DNA of 64,000 nt from Pseudarthrobacter sp. W1I19 (GTDB taxonomy: Bacteria; Actinomycetota; Actinomycetes; Actinomycetales; Micrococcaceae). A program made the position numbers and the translations under genes. The notes under the pieces are model-generated. The model had not been told where the DNA came from, ran no database searches, and worked only from the letters and a program-made list of their open reading frames with translations. The stretch spans positions 4,650,001 to 4,714,000 of the forward strand of contig NZ_JAUSZR010000001.1 in assembly GCF_030817835.1 (NCBI RefSeq). The letters run 5' to 3'. The stretch's first letter is position 1, and every line of letters begins with the position of its first letter. Positions 9,029 through 18,020 of the stretch are shown in pieces.

Positions 9029-10348
9029 CTACTTCAGGCCGAGCTGCTTGGTGGGGATCTTGTAGGACTCCTTGGCGGTCAGCGCGGAGACGGCGGCCAC
9101 CACGCAGATGGCGGCGGTGAAGATGCTGATCTGGACCCAGCCGCCGGGCTTGATGCCGCCCATGGCCGCCACGATGGCAGGTGCGAATCCTGCCATCAGG
9201 AAGCCCAGCTGGGTGCCGATGGCCAAGCCGGAGAAGCGGACCTTGGTGCTGAACATCTCGGCGTAGAAGGACGGCCAGACGGCGTTGGAGGCGGCATAGC
9301 CGCAGGAGAAGAAGCCGATTGCGGCCAGGAACATCAGCGGCACGCTGCCGGATTCCAGGCTGAGCAGGAACACGGGCGTCAGGGCTGCGCTGGCAAGGGC
9401 GCCGTAGATGTACACGGGCTTCCGGCCGATCTTGTCCGCGAGCATGCCGAACAGCGGCTGGGTGCCCAGGGCCACCACGTTGGCGGCCACCACAAGCCAG
9501 AGGGTGGTGGTGCCGTCCACGCCGGCAACGGTCTTGGCGTAGCTGATGGCGAGGGTGCCAAACACTGTGGAGACGGCGGCGATGAAGGCGCAGCAGATCA
9601 CGCGGAGGACGTCGCGCCAGTGGCCCTTGAGCAGGTCGGCGACCGGGAGCTTGGAGATCTGGGCCGTCTTCTGGGCTTCCTCGAAGGCCGGCGGCTCATG
9701 CAGGGTGCGGCGGATAAAGAACGCGACAATGACCACGACGGCGCTCAGCCAGAAGGGGATGCGCCAGCCGATGCCGTACTTGATCTCGTCCGGGAGGGCC
9801 AGGACGGGGATGAAGACGAGGGCGGCGAGGATCTGGCCGCCCTGGGTGCCGGTGAGCGTCCAGGAGGTGAAGAAGGAGCGGCGGTTGTCCGGAGCGTGTT
9901 CCAGCGTCATGGAGGAGGCGCCGGCCTGCTCGCCTGCAGCGGACAGGCCCTGGCAGAGCCGGGCGAGGACCAGCAAGGCCGGAGCCCACCAGCCGACGGT
10001 GTTGAAGTCCGGGAGGCAGCCGATCAGGAAGGTGGAAGCGCCCATCAGGAGCAAGGTGAACATCAGGACCTTCCGCCGGCCCACCCTGTCGCCGAAGTGG
10101 CCCAGGATGACGGCGCCCACGGGGCGTGCCACGTAGGCGAAGCCGAAGGTGGCGAAGGACATGATGGCCGCATTCGCGTCAGCATTCGGGAAGAAGACCG
10201 TGGGGAAGATCAGGGCGGCGGCGGAACCGAAGATGAAGAAGTCATAGTATTCGACGGCGCTGCCCAGGAAGCTTGCGAGGGCTGCCTTCTTCGGCGTCCC
10301 GGCCGGGGCAACAATGCCTGGCTCAGCGGACGGAAGTATCTGGCTCAT
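9029..10348 (-). CDS. MFS transporter, metabolite:H+ symporter (shikimate/aromatic acid type)
   Basis: A 439-residue twelve-helix major facilitator protein of the metabolite:H+ symporter subgroup, recognised by LGSAVEYYDFFIFGSAAALIF in helix 1 and GHFGDRVGRRKVLMF between helices 2 and 3. Close relatives carry shikimate, dicarboxylates and aromatic acids. The gene is divergent from an IclR regulator and beside shikimate and protocatechuate catabolism genes, so shikimate/quinate or protocatechuate uptake is the likely job. ATG at 10348 is preceded by AAAGGAA; longer in-frame starts would add about 49 unconserved residues. Confidence 0.88.
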   Translation of the reverse strand: MSQILPSAEPGIVAPAGTPKKAALASFLGSAVEYYDFFIFGSAAALIFPTVFFPNADANAAIMSFATFGFAYVARPVGAVILGHFGDRVGRRKVLMFTLLLMGASTFLIGCLPDFNTVGWWAPALLVLARLCQGLSAAGEQAGASSMTLEHAPDNRRSFFTSWTLTGTQGGQILAALVFIPVLALPDEIKYGIGWRIPFWLSAVVVIVAFFIRRTLHEPPAFEEAQKTAQISKLPVADLLKGHWRDVLRVICCAFIAAVSTVFGTLAISYAKTVAGVDGTTTLWLVVAANVVALGTQPLFGMLADKIGRKPVYIYGALASAALTPVFLLSLESGSVPLMFLAAIGFFSCGYAASNAVWPSFYAEMFSTKVRFSGLAIGTQLGFLMAGFAPAIVAAMGGIKPGGWVQISIFTAAICVVAAVSALTAKESYKIPTKQLGLK

Positions 10349-10494
10349 GGAGTTCCTTTGATGTGACGACTTTGTCGCGGATGGATCGGGGGCTTCAGCC
10401 GGCATGCCCAGGTGTTGCCTTGGGCGGCACGGCTGCAGTGGCGGGAGAACCCGGGCAGTAGCCACATGGTGGGAGCTACTTGTGCGATACAGCA

Positions 10495-10546
10495 ATGATG
10501 GCTGTGAGGGCAGTCACTTGTCAATAAAATAATCATCTAGTAGCAA
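10495..10546. promoter_or_regulatory. Overlapping divergent promoters, MHS transporter and IclR gene
   Basis: The heptamer TTGTCAA (10518-10524) can serve as a -35 element both ways. On the minus strand TTGACA is followed after 18 bases by CATCAT, towards the transporter. On the plus strand TTGTCA is followed after 17 bases by TAGCAA, towards the IclR gene, which would leave only a few bases before its ATG at 10558. Opposed promoters of this kind are common control points for IclR proteins. Confidence 0.4.
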
Positions 10547-10557
10547 TAGCTCTCACA

Positions 10558-11403
10558 ATGTGGCAACATCGAGGTATGAGTGTGAACCAAACCACAGCGC
10601 CCGATGATGTTGCCGCTGACGAAGGCCCGGCCAAAACAGGGCGCTCCGCTGACCGTACGGACATGGTGGGCAAGGCCCTGGGCCTGTTGGTCCTCCTGGG
10701 CGATGAACCCCGCGGCGCGAGTGCTGCGGAGATCTCCCGCCGGGCCCAGCTGCCCTTCAGTACCACGTACCGCCTCCTCGGCTCCCTGACGCGGGACGGC
10801 TTTGTGGACTACGAGCCGGATGGCCGCCGCTACCATCTGGGCCTGCGGATCTTCCAGCTGGGCCAGCGGGTTTCCAACCATCACGGCTTCGCCGGAACCG
10901 CCCTGCCTGTCCTGCGCCGGGTGACCGAGCAGACGGGGGAGGCCACTATCCTCAGCGTCCGGGACGGCCACCACCATCTCACGGTGAACAAGGTGGACGG
11001 CCCGCAAATGTTCCGGGTGACCAGCGATCCCGGCCACCTGGGCTCGCTCTCCACCACCGCCGTCGGCAAGGCGCTGGTGGCGTTTGCGGAGGACGCCGAG
11101 CGGGAAAAGCTCCTGGCGGAGCTTCCGCTGGAGCCCCTCACGGAAAAATCCATCACGGACCGGGATGCCTTCCGTGCCGAAATCGAGCTGGTCCGCCGCC
11201 GCGGGTTTGCCGTGATGGACGAGGAGAACGAGACGGGCATGCGGGCCGTGGCCGTTCCGCTGCTCAACAGCCAGGGGCACGCGTTCGCTTCGCTGGCCAC
11301 TGCAGTCCCGGTCTTCCGCCTCAGCCTGGAGGGGTTGGAGGCGCACGTCCCGCTGCTGCAGGAAGCCGCGGCTGAGCTCGCTGCCCGCCTGCCCCAGCGC
11401 TAG
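10558..11403 (+). CDS. IclR family transcriptional regulator
   Basis: A 281-residue IclR regulator: N-terminal winged helix (GASAAEISRRAQLPFSTTYRLLGSL, about residues 52-76) and a C-terminal effector-binding domain (GFAVMDEENETGMRAVAVPL). It sits between the divergent MHS transporter and the quinate/shikimate-protocatechuate operon, so it probably controls one or both in response to an aromatic acid. ATG 10558 would give a nearly leaderless mRNA; ATG 10576 is an alternative but has GAGG only one base before it. Confidence 0.85.
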   Translation: MWQHRGMSVNQTTAPDDVAADEGPAKTGRSADRTDMVGKALGLLVLLGDEPRGASAAEISRRAQLPFSTTYRLLGSLTRDGFVDYEPDGRRYHLGLRIFQLGQRVSNHHGFAGTALPVLRRVTEQTGEATILSVRDGHHHLTVNKVDGPQMFRVTSDPGHLGSLSTTAVGKALVAFAEDAEREKLLAELPLEPLTEKSITDRDAFRAEIELVRRRGFAVMDEENETGMRAVAVPLLNSQGHAFASLATAVPVFRLSLEGLEAHVPLLQEAAAELAARLPQR

Positions 11404-11414
11404 CCGCCGCCCTG

Positions 11415-11454
11415 TTTGTTCGTATCTAGAACAAAAGTGCGAAAAGTGAACAAA
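11415..11454. promoter_or_regulatory. Candidate IclR operator for the shikimate/protocatechuate operon
   Basis: A 21-bp perfect palindrome, TTTGTTC and GAACAAA arms separated by 7 bases (11415-11435), is followed by a third GAACAAA copy at 11448-11454. It lies 82-121 bases before the first gene of the operon. Arrays of a palindrome plus an extra half-site are typical of IclR-family operators; which of the two nearby IclR proteins binds is unknown. Confidence 0.55.
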
Positions 11455-11535
11455 TGATGTACCGTAATTTCCATCACCCCGGCAGTGCACCTCCGCAAGG
11501 AAGCTGCCCGGTGCCGTATCAAAGGAGCTGCACGG

Positions 11536-12417
11536 ATGAGCAATCGAACTGAGTCCTACCTGGTGGGACTGGTCGGCGATGGCGTGATGCCATCACTCAC
11601 CCCGCCCATGCACGAACGCGAAGGGGACGTGCAGGGCCTGCGCTACCTGTACCGGCCCATCGACCTGTTGGAGCTCGGCCTTCCCGGCGAATCCGTGGGC
11701 CAGCTGCTCCAGAGCGCCCGCAGCCTTGGCTTCAACGGCCTGAACATCACCCACCCCTGCAAGCAGCTGGTCCTGCAGCACCTGGATGAGGTGTCGCCGG
11801 ACGCCCTGCGGCTGGGTGCGGTCAACACCGTGGTGATCGAGGACGGCCGGTTCGTCGGCCATAACACCGACTTCTCCGGCTTCGCCGCAGCCCTCGCCGC
11901 CGGACTTCCCGGCGCGAAGCTGGACCGCGTGGTGCAGCTGGGTGCCGGTGGCGCCGGCTCGGCTGTCGCCTACGCCCTGCTCACCGCCGGGGTCCGCCAC
12001 CTGGACCTGGTGGACATGGACGCCGCCCGTGGCGCTGCCCGGGCCGCCGAGCTGGCCGGGTTCTTCCCGGACAGCACCGTGGCGGCACGTACGACGGCGG
12101 AGCTGCCGCAGCTGATGCCCCTTGCCAACGGCCTGGCGCACTGCACTCCCGTGGGCATGGCCGCCCACCCGGGGCTCCCGCTGGACCTGGACCTGCTCGA
12201 GTCCCGCCACTGGGTGGCGGACATCGTGTACCGCCCCATCGACACCGAGCTGGTCCGGGGCGCCCGGGCCAAGGGCTGCGAGGTTCTTGACGGCGGCCGG
12301 ATGGCAGTGGGCCAGGCCGCCGACTCCTTCCGCATCTTCACGGGCCTGGAAGCGGACCCGGACCGGATGCGCAGCCACTTCCTGGAGCTTGTGGCGGCCG
12401 AAGAGGTGGCCGCCTGA
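11536..12417 (+). CDS. Quinate/shikimate dehydrogenase (catabolic AroE/QsuD-like)
   Basis: A 293-residue enzyme of the AroE family that would oxidise shikimate to 3-dehydroshikimate (and possibly quinate to 3-dehydroquinate). The substrate-site loop is SLTPPMHE, the catalytic lysine lies in NITHPCKQ (about residue 76) and the partner Asp in NTDFSGF. The nucleotide-binding loop is GAGGAGSAV and the second strand ends in DMD; the Asp there favours NAD over NADP. ATG 11536 follows AAAGGAG by 8 bases. Its stop overlaps the next start (TGATG). Position at the head of a degradative operon argues against a biosynthetic aroE. Confidence 0.88.
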   Translation: MSNRTESYLVGLVGDGVMPSLTPPMHEREGDVQGLRYLYRPIDLLELGLPGESVGQLLQSARSLGFNGLNITHPCKQLVLQHLDEVSPDALRLGAVNTVVIEDGRFVGHNTDFSGFAAALAAGLPGAKLDRVVQLGAGGAGSAVAYALLTAGVRHLDLVDMDAARGAARAAELAGFFPDSTVAARTTAELPQLMPLANGLAHCTPVGMAAHPGLPLDLDLLESRHWVADIVYRPIDTELVRGARAKGCEVLDGGRMAVGQAADSFRIFTGLEADPDRMRSHFLELVAAEEVAA

Positions 12418-14303
12418 TGCGCACCGGAATCGCCACCGTCTGCCTGTCCGGCACGCTCAAGGAAAAGATGCAGGCTTGCGCGATTGCAGGCTTCGACGGC
12501 ATCGAGATCTTCGAACAGGACCTGGTCACCTCTCCGCTGAGCCCCGAGGACGTGCGGACCATGGCCGCCGACCTCGGCCTGGGATTGGACCTCTACCAGC
12601 CGTTCCGGGACTTCGACGGCGTCACCCCGGACCTGCTGAAGGCCAACCTCCGGCGCGCCGAGGCGAAGTTCAAGCTGATGTCCCGGCTGGGCATGGACAC
12701 CATCCTGGTCTGCTCGAACGTGGCAACAGCCACCATCGACAACGATGGCCTCCGCGCCGAACAGCTCTCCGAACTCGCGGGACTGGCCGGGGACCACGGC
12801 GTCAAGGTGGCGTACGAGGCCCTCGCCTGGGGCAAGTACGTCAACGATTACGAGCACGCCTACCGGTTGGTGGAGATGGTGGACCACCCCAACCTCGGTA
12901 CCTGCCTGGACTCCTTCCACATCCTCTCCCGCGACTGGGACACCGCGCCGATCGAGAAGATCAACGCGGACAAGATCTTCTTTGTCCAGGTGGCGGATGC
13001 CCCCAAGCTCTCCATGGACGTCCTGTCCTGGAGCCGGCACTACCGGGTGTTCCCGGGCGAAGGCCAGTTCGGGCTCGCCAAGTTCATGGGCCATGTGGTC
13101 CGCGCCGGCTACACCGGCCCGGTGTCACTGGAAGTCTTCAACGACGTCTTCCGCCAGTCCGATCTCGAACGCACCGCCGTGGACGCCATGCGCTCGCTGA
13201 TCTGGCTGGAGGAGCAGAGCGCCAAATGGCTCGCGGGGAACGGCCCGGAAGGTGCCGCAGGCGCCGCCGCCCGCCGTCGTTACCCCATGGAACTGGCCAC
13301 ACTGCCCAAGGTGAGTGAACCGGCAGGTTTCAACTTTGCCGAGGTCAAGGCGGACAATACCGCGCAGCTGGAGAAGCTCCTGGGGCAGCTCGGCTTCGCC
13401 TTCGAGGGCCGGCACCGCACCAAGGACGTCCAGCTGTGGACCATGGGCCAGGCGCGGGTCATCATCAACGAGCAGGCGGCCACGCACGCCGAGCCGGCCA
13501 TCGCCGCATTGGGGTTCGACGTCGATTCCCCCGTGATTGCCTCTGCCCGGGCACAGCAGCTGAAGGCACCGGTGGTGGCCCGCAAGGTCCAGGCCGACGA
13601 GGAAGTGTTCCAGGGCATCTCCGCCCCGGACTCCACCGAAATTTTCCTGTGCCAGGGTAGTCCCGACGGCACTGCGGCGTGGACGTACGAATTCGGTGAG
13701 GGGCTTGAACACCCGCGGCAGTCACATAACGCGGTGATTGACCACGTGAACCTGGCCCAGCCGTGGCAGCACTTCGACGAGGCCGTCCTCTTCTACACCA
13801 GCGCCCTGGCTCTGGAACCGCAGCCGTTCGCGGAAGTTCCGAGCCCCAGCGGCCTGGTGCGCTCGCAGGTCATGCAGACGTCCGACGGCGCGGTGCGGCT
13901 GGTCCTGAACCTGGCCCCCGTCCAGCAAGCACCAGCTCAGCAGTCGCCGGCCCAGCAGGCCCACAAGACCTACCAGGAGCACATCGCTTTCGCGGTGGAC
14001 GACCTCGTGTCCGCGGCGCGGTCCGCCCGGGACCGCGGCCTCGAGTTCTTGCAGATTCCAGCCAACTACTACGAGGACCTGGACGCCCGCTTCGACCTCG
14101 AACCGGGCTTCCTGGCCACCCTCCAGGAGCTCAACCTCTTGTACGACCGGGACGCCAGCGGGGAATTCCTCCATTTCTACACCGCCACCGTGGGCAGTGT
14201 GTTTTTCGAAATGGTGGAACGCCGCGGCGCCTACGACGGTTACGGAGCCCCCAACGCTCCCGTCCGCCACGCAGTCCAATACGACTCGCTCCACCGCCTC
14301 TGA
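12417..14303 (+). CDS. 3-Dehydroshikimate dehydratase fused to a 4-hydroxyphenylpyruvate dioxygenase-like domain (QsuB-like)
   Basis: A 628-residue two-domain protein converting 3-dehydroshikimate to protocatechuate. Residues 1 to about 280 form a sugar-phosphate-isomerase type TIM barrel (FDGIEIFEQDLV, AYEALAWGKYVND, LDSFHILSRDWD), the dehydratase domain. After a linker, residues from about 295 resemble the VOC-fold 4-hydroxyphenylpyruvate dioxygenases. The His/His/Glu metal triad appears kept: DHVNLAQPW (about 443), HIAFAVDD (about 522) and FFEMVERR (about 597). C. glutamicum QsuB has the same layout and size. It overlaps the upstream dehydrogenase by one base and is 36 bases before pcaH. 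Confidence 0.88.
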   Translation: MRTGIATVCLSGTLKEKMQACAIAGFDGIEIFEQDLVTSPLSPEDVRTMAADLGLGLDLYQPFRDFDGVTPDLLKANLRRAEAKFKLMSRLGMDTILVCSNVATATIDNDGLRAEQLSELAGLAGDHGVKVAYEALAWGKYVNDYEHAYRLVEMVDHPNLGTCLDSFHILSRDWDTAPIEKINADKIFFVQVADAPKLSMDVLSWSRHYRVFPGEGQFGLAKFMGHVVRAGYTGPVSLEVFNDVFRQSDLERTAVDAMRSLIWLEEQSAKWLAGNGPEGAAGAAARRRYPMELATLPKVSEPAGFNFAEVKADNTAQLEKLLGQLGFAFEGRHRTKDVQLWTMGQARVIINEQAATHAEPAIAALGFDVDSPVIASARAQQLKAPVVARKVQADEEVFQGISAPDSTEIFLCQGSPDGTAAWTYEFGEGLEHPRQSHNAVIDHVNLAQPWQHFDEAVLFYTSALALEPQPFAEVPSPSGLVRSQVMQTSDGAVRLVLNLAPVQQAPAQQSPAQQAHKTYQEHIAFAVDDLVSAARSARDRGLEFLQIPANYYEDLDARFDLEPGFLATLQELNLLYDRDASGEFLHFYTATVGSVFFEMVERRGAYDGYGAPNAPVRHAVQYDSLHRL

Positions 14304-14339
14304 AAACCACCAACGAACCACCCACGAAAGGAGCCAGCC

Positions 14340-15212
14340 GTGCCGGAAGACATCAATGCCGAGCTGGAATCGGAAGAGCTCGTGCCGCCCGCCGAACCGA
14401 AGGCAGCCCACCTGCCGCTGGACCGCGCCATCGAAACACAGGCTGACCTCAGTGCTGAGATCAACGCGATCGGCGATGCCTACGTGCGGGCCCTCAAGGA
14501 CGGGGCTCCTGCCGAGACCCAGCCGCGGCTGGACTACCCGCCGTACCGCAGCAGCATCCTGCGGCACCCCACCAAGAGCCTGCATCACACTGACCCGGAA
14601 ACCATCGAGCTGTACTCCCCGGCGTTCGGCCACCAGGACGTGCACGCCCTGGAATCGGACCTGACCATCCAGCACAACGGCGAGCCGCAGGGCGAGCGGA
14701 TCATTGTGGCAGGCAAGGTCCTGGACGGTAACGGCCGCCCGGTGGCAGGCCAGTTGGTGGAGATTTGGCAGGCCAACGCATCCGGCCGCTACATCCATAA
14801 GCGCGACCAGCACCCGGCCCCCATCGACCCCAACTTCACGGGCATCGGCCGCTGCATCACCGGCCCGGACGGCTCGTACCGGTTCACCACCATCAAGCCC
14901 GGCGCCTACCCGTGGAAGAACCACCTCAATGCCTGGCGCCCGGCGCACATCCACTTCTCGCTGTTCGGCACCGAGTTCACCCAGCGCATCATCACCCAGA
15001 TGTACTTCCCCGGCGACCAGCTCTTCCCGCTGGACCCCATCTACCAGACCATCGTTGACCAGGACGCCCGGGACCGGCTCGTGGCCAACTACGACCACAG
15101 CCTCACCGAACCCGAATGGGCGCTGGGCTACAACTGGGACATCGTCCTGACCGGTCCCAAGCGGACCTGGACGGAAAACGAGGCGCTCGGCGCAGACAGT
15201 GACGAGGAGTAG
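14340..15212 (+). CDS. pcaH: Protocatechuate 3,4-dioxygenase beta subunit
   Basis: A 290-residue beta subunit of the intradiol dioxygenase that opens protocatechuate to 3-carboxy-cis,cis-muconate. All four ferric-iron ligands can be placed: Tyr in GRYIHKRD, Tyr in GAYPWKNH, and the two His of RPAHIHFS. GTG at 14340 is preceded by AAAGGAG. The N-terminal 60 residues are an acidic extension before DYPPYRSS. pcaG starts 3 bases after its stop. Confidence 0.95.
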   Translation: MPEDINAELESEELVPPAEPKAAHLPLDRAIETQADLSAEINAIGDAYVRALKDGAPAETQPRLDYPPYRSSILRHPTKSLHHTDPETIELYSPAFGHQDVHALESDLTIQHNGEPQGERIIVAGKVLDGNGRPVAGQLVEIWQANASGRYIHKRDQHPAPIDPNFTGIGRCITGPDGSYRFTTIKPGAYPWKNHLNAWRPAHIHFSLFGTEFTQRIITQMYFPGDQLFPLDPIYQTIVDQDARDRLVANYDHSLTEPEWALGYNWDIVLTGPKRTWTENEALGADSDEE

Positions 15213-15215
15213 AAG

Positions 15216-15773
15216 ATGAGCACCAAACTGGTACCCACCCCCGCCCAGACCGTGGGCCCCTTCTACGGCTACGCCCTGCCGTACGAAAAGGACAACGAAC
15301 TCCTGGCCCCCGGCTCACCCGGCTCCATCCGCCTGCAGGGCACGGTCTACGACGGATCCGGCCAGGCCGTTGTGGACGCCATCCTGGAAATCTGGCAGCC
15401 CGACGCCGAGGGCAGGATCGTCCAGAAGACGGGTTCCCTGGTCCGGGACGGCTACACCTTCACCGGCTGGGGCCGCGGCGCCGTGGGCAACTCCGGCGTC
15501 TACACCTTCACCACCGTCAACCCCGGTCCCACCACGCCCGGCGCGGCGGCGTTCATCTCCGTGGCCATCTTTGCCCGCGGCCTGACCAACCGGCTCTTCA
15601 CCCGGATCTACCTTCCGGAGGACACCGAGGCGCTGGCCAATGATCCGCTGCTCACCTCGCTGGAGCCAGAGCGCCGCAAGACGCTCATCGCCCGGCGTGA
15701 TTCCGACGGCGGCCTGACCTTTGACATCCGCCTGCAGGGTGAGGGCGAGACAGTCTTCCTGGACTTCCAGTGA
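15216..15773 (+). CDS. pcaG: Protocatechuate 3,4-dioxygenase alpha subunit
   Basis: A 185-residue alpha subunit that packs with PcaH in the dioxygenase. It starts with the characteristic TPAQTVGPFYGYALPY. The iron ligands of the beta subunit are absent; the HIHF position reads AFISVAIF, as expected for the non-catalytic subunit, which contributes to the substrate pocket. Its TGA overlaps the GTG of pcaB (GTGA). Confidence 0.95.
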   Translation: MSTKLVPTPAQTVGPFYGYALPYEKDNELLAPGSPGSIRLQGTVYDGSGQAVVDAILEIWQPDAEGRIVQKTGSLVRDGYTFTGWGRGAVGNSGVYTFTTVNPGPTTPGAAAFISVAIFARGLTNRLFTRIYLPEDTEALANDPLLTSLEPERRKTLIARRDSDGGLTFDIRLQGEGETVFLDFQ

Positions 15774-17209
15774 CTGACGCCGGCCTGCTCAGCCCTGTCT
15801 CGGCGTCGCCGCTTGTCGGCGCGCTGACAGGGGACCGTGCGGTGCTGGCGGCGATCCTCGCCGTCGAGTCCGGCTGGGCCGCCGTGCTCGAGAAGGCGGG
15901 CCTGGCACCTGCCGGTGCGGCCGCCGTCGTCGCTTCCGCAGCTGAAGCGGGCCGCTACGATCCCGCGGACATCGCCCGACGTGCGCAGGGCGGCGGCAAC
16001 CCCGTCATCCCGCTGCTGGCCGACCTCCGCAAGCACGTGGCAGCGCTGGACACCGGCAACGCGGGGGCCGGGAAGGCCGTGCACACGTCGCTGACCAGCC
16101 AGGACGTCCTGGATACCGCACTCATGCTGCTGGCCCGCAACACCGTTGAGGCGCTGCTGGCCGACCTGAAAGGCACCACGACGGCGCTCGCCGCCATGGC
16201 GGAGCAGCGTGCGGACACGCTGTGCGTGGGCAGGAGCCTCACTCAGCATTCGCTGCCGTTCACCTTTGGCCTGCGCGCTGCCCAGTGGTTCCAGGGCGTC
16301 GCGGCTGCGGGCGGGTACTTGGAAAGCCTGAAGTTCCCTGTCCAGTTCGGCGGCGCGGCCGGCACCCTGGCTGCAAGTATTGTCCTTACCGACGGCTCGT
16401 CCACCACGCCTTTCAGCCTGGCTGATGCCCTGGCATCCCAGCTGGGCCTCGCCCCTGCGCCGGCGCCGTGGCACACCAACCGGTTGACCATCACGTCACT
16501 GGGCCATGCACTGGCCGCAGTGCTGGATGCGTTCGGCAAGATCGCTGCCGACGTCCTGTTCCTGAGCCGGCCTGAGGTAGGCGAACTGGCGGAGCCGCGC
16601 GCCGCAGGCCGGGGCGTTTCCTCGGCCATGCCGCAGAAGCAGAACCCGGTGCTGTCCGTCCTGGTCCGCAGCGCCGCGCTGCAGGCCCCGGGCCTGGCAG
16701 CCCAACTGCACCTGGCCGCCGCGAACTTCAACGACGAAAGGCCGGACGGAGCCTGGCATATCGAATGGCCGGCACTTCGGCAGCTGCTGGCCCTGGCCCT
16801 CGGCGCCGCCGGCCACGTCCGGGAGCTCGCTGAAGGGCTGCAGGTCTTCCCGGACGCCATGCGCCGCAACCTGGACCTCGCCGGTCCGCTGCTGCTGGCC
16901 GAGGGCGTCGGGGCCGCGGTGGCCCCTTCGCTTGAGGACAAGGACGGGCTCAACGGCAAGCAGCAACTGCAGGCCGTGGTGGACCAGACCCTCCAGGCAC
17001 CGCCGGCGGACCAGCCGGCCACCTACCGCAAGCTGCTCCGCGAAGCCGTCCCGGCGTCGGTCCTTCCGGACGTCCGGCTGGAGGAACTCCTCAACCCGGC
17101 CAGCTACCTCGGCGAGACCGCGGAGATCTCACGGCGGATCCTCGCCGCGTACCCGGACTTTGCCAATTCACCTGCCCACACCGATGCGAATGGAGCTTCC
17201 CGTGGCTAA
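15770..17209 (+). CDS. pcaB: 3-Carboxy-cis,cis-muconate cycloisomerase
   Basis: A 479-residue member of the fumarase/aspartase superfamily that lactonises 3-carboxymuconate to 4-carboxymuconolactone. The superfamily signature GVSSAMPQKQNPV (about residues 284-296) carries the catalytic serine loop, and SLTSQDVLDTA and GRSLTQHSLP are the other two conserved blocks. GTG start overlaps the pcaG stop, and the 3' end overlaps pcaD by 8 bases. Confidence 0.93.
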   Translation: MTDAGLLSPVSASPLVGALTGDRAVLAAILAVESGWAAVLEKAGLAPAGAAAVVASAAEAGRYDPADIARRAQGGGNPVIPLLADLRKHVAALDTGNAGAGKAVHTSLTSQDVLDTALMLLARNTVEALLADLKGTTTALAAMAEQRADTLCVGRSLTQHSLPFTFGLRAAQWFQGVAAAGGYLESLKFPVQFGGAAGTLAASIVLTDGSSTTPFSLADALASQLGLAPAPAPWHTNRLTITSLGHALAAVLDAFGKIAADVLFLSRPEVGELAEPRAAGRGVSSAMPQKQNPVLSVLVRSAALQAPGLAAQLHLAAANFNDERPDGAWHIEWPALRQLLALALGAAGHVRELAEGLQVFPDAMRRNLDLAGPLLLAEGVGAAVAPSLEDKDGLNGKQQLQAVVDQTLQAPPADQPATYRKLLREAVPASVLPDVRLEELLNPASYLGETAEISRRILAAYPDFANSPAHTDANGASRG

Positions 17210-18020
17210 ACCAGTCCTGAAGGCAGTGCTGTTGTCACCCCAGCGGCCCTTGGGCGAGCACCCCCTGCTGGTGGTGGGCCCGTCCCTGGGCACGTCCTCG
17301 ATCCTGTGGAACAGGGCCGCCTCGCTGTTGGGGACCGACTACGACGTGGTGGCCTGGGACCTGCCGGGCCATGGTGTCTCGCCCGCGGCGACGGAGACGT
17401 TTGACGTGGCTGCGCTGGCGGACGCCGTGGTGGGCCTTATGGATTCCATCGCCCCCGGCGAGGCGTTCCACTATGCGGGGGTCTCCCTGGGCGGCGCCAC
17501 CGGCCTGCAGCTCGGCATCAAGCACGGGGAGCGGCTCAAGAGCCTCTCCGTCCAGAACAGCGGGGCCAAGATGGGCACCCCTGAGGGTTGGCTGGAGCGC
17601 GCCGAAACGGTCCGGAACCAGGGGACGCCGGTGATGATCCAGGGTTCGGCCCAGCGTTGGTTCGCTCCTGGTTTTATGGACCGTGAGCCTGAGCTGAGCA
17701 GCAGGCTCCTGCATGCCCTGCGTGACGCCGACCGCTTCAGTTACGCCTTCTGCTGCGAGGCCCTGGCGGCCTTTGATGTGCGCGACGAACTCGGCGCCAT
17801 CCGCGTCCCCACGCAGGTTATTGCCGGGGCGCTGGATGGCGTGGCCACGCCGTCGATGGCTGAGGAAGTGGCGGCCGGGATCACCGCGGGCGGCGGCACC
17901 GCCACCGCCGTCACGCTCGAGGGAGTGGCCCACCTTGCCCCCGCCGAGGCGCCCGCCCACCTGGCGGAGCTGATGCGCGGGCTCCTGGCCTGGGCCGAAT
18001 CACGGGAGGCGGCCAAGTGA
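17202..18020 (+). CDS. pcaD: 3-Oxoadipate enol-lactonase
   Basis: A 272-residue alpha/beta-hydrolase that opens 3-oxoadipate enol-lactone. The nucleophile elbow is GVSLGG, the acid lies in GALDGVATP and the catalytic His in GVAHLAPAE. It is not fused to PcaC, unlike the PcaL arrangement of many actinobacteria. GTG 17202 has GGAG 6 bases upstream; ATG codons at 17184 and 17190 are alternatives within the pcaB 3' end. It overlaps pcaC by 4 bases. Confidence 0.9.
   Translation: MAKPVLKAVLLSPQRPLGEHPLLVVGPSLGTSSILWNRAASLLGTDYDVVAWDLPGHGVSPAATETFDVAALADAVVGLMDSIAPGEAFHYAGVSLGGATGLQLGIKHGERLKSLSVQNSGAKMGTPEGWLERAETVRNQGTPVMIQGSAQRWFAPGFMDREPELSSRLLHALRDADRFSYAFCCEALAAFDVRDELGAIRVPTQVIAGALDGVATPSMAEEVAAGITAGGGTATAVTLEGVAHLAPAEAPAHLAELMRGLLAWAESREAAK

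Noticed and set aside
8879..10366. 495-codon + strand frame over the MHS transporter
   Set aside because: It is rich in Gly/Glu/Asp/His, with no recognisable domain, and the minus strand carries a complete transporter with a ribosome site and terminator.
13722..15098. 458-codon minus frame opposite the dehydratase and pcaH
   Set aside because: Val/Gly/His-rich translation without conservation; the plus strand holds pcaH with all iron ligands.
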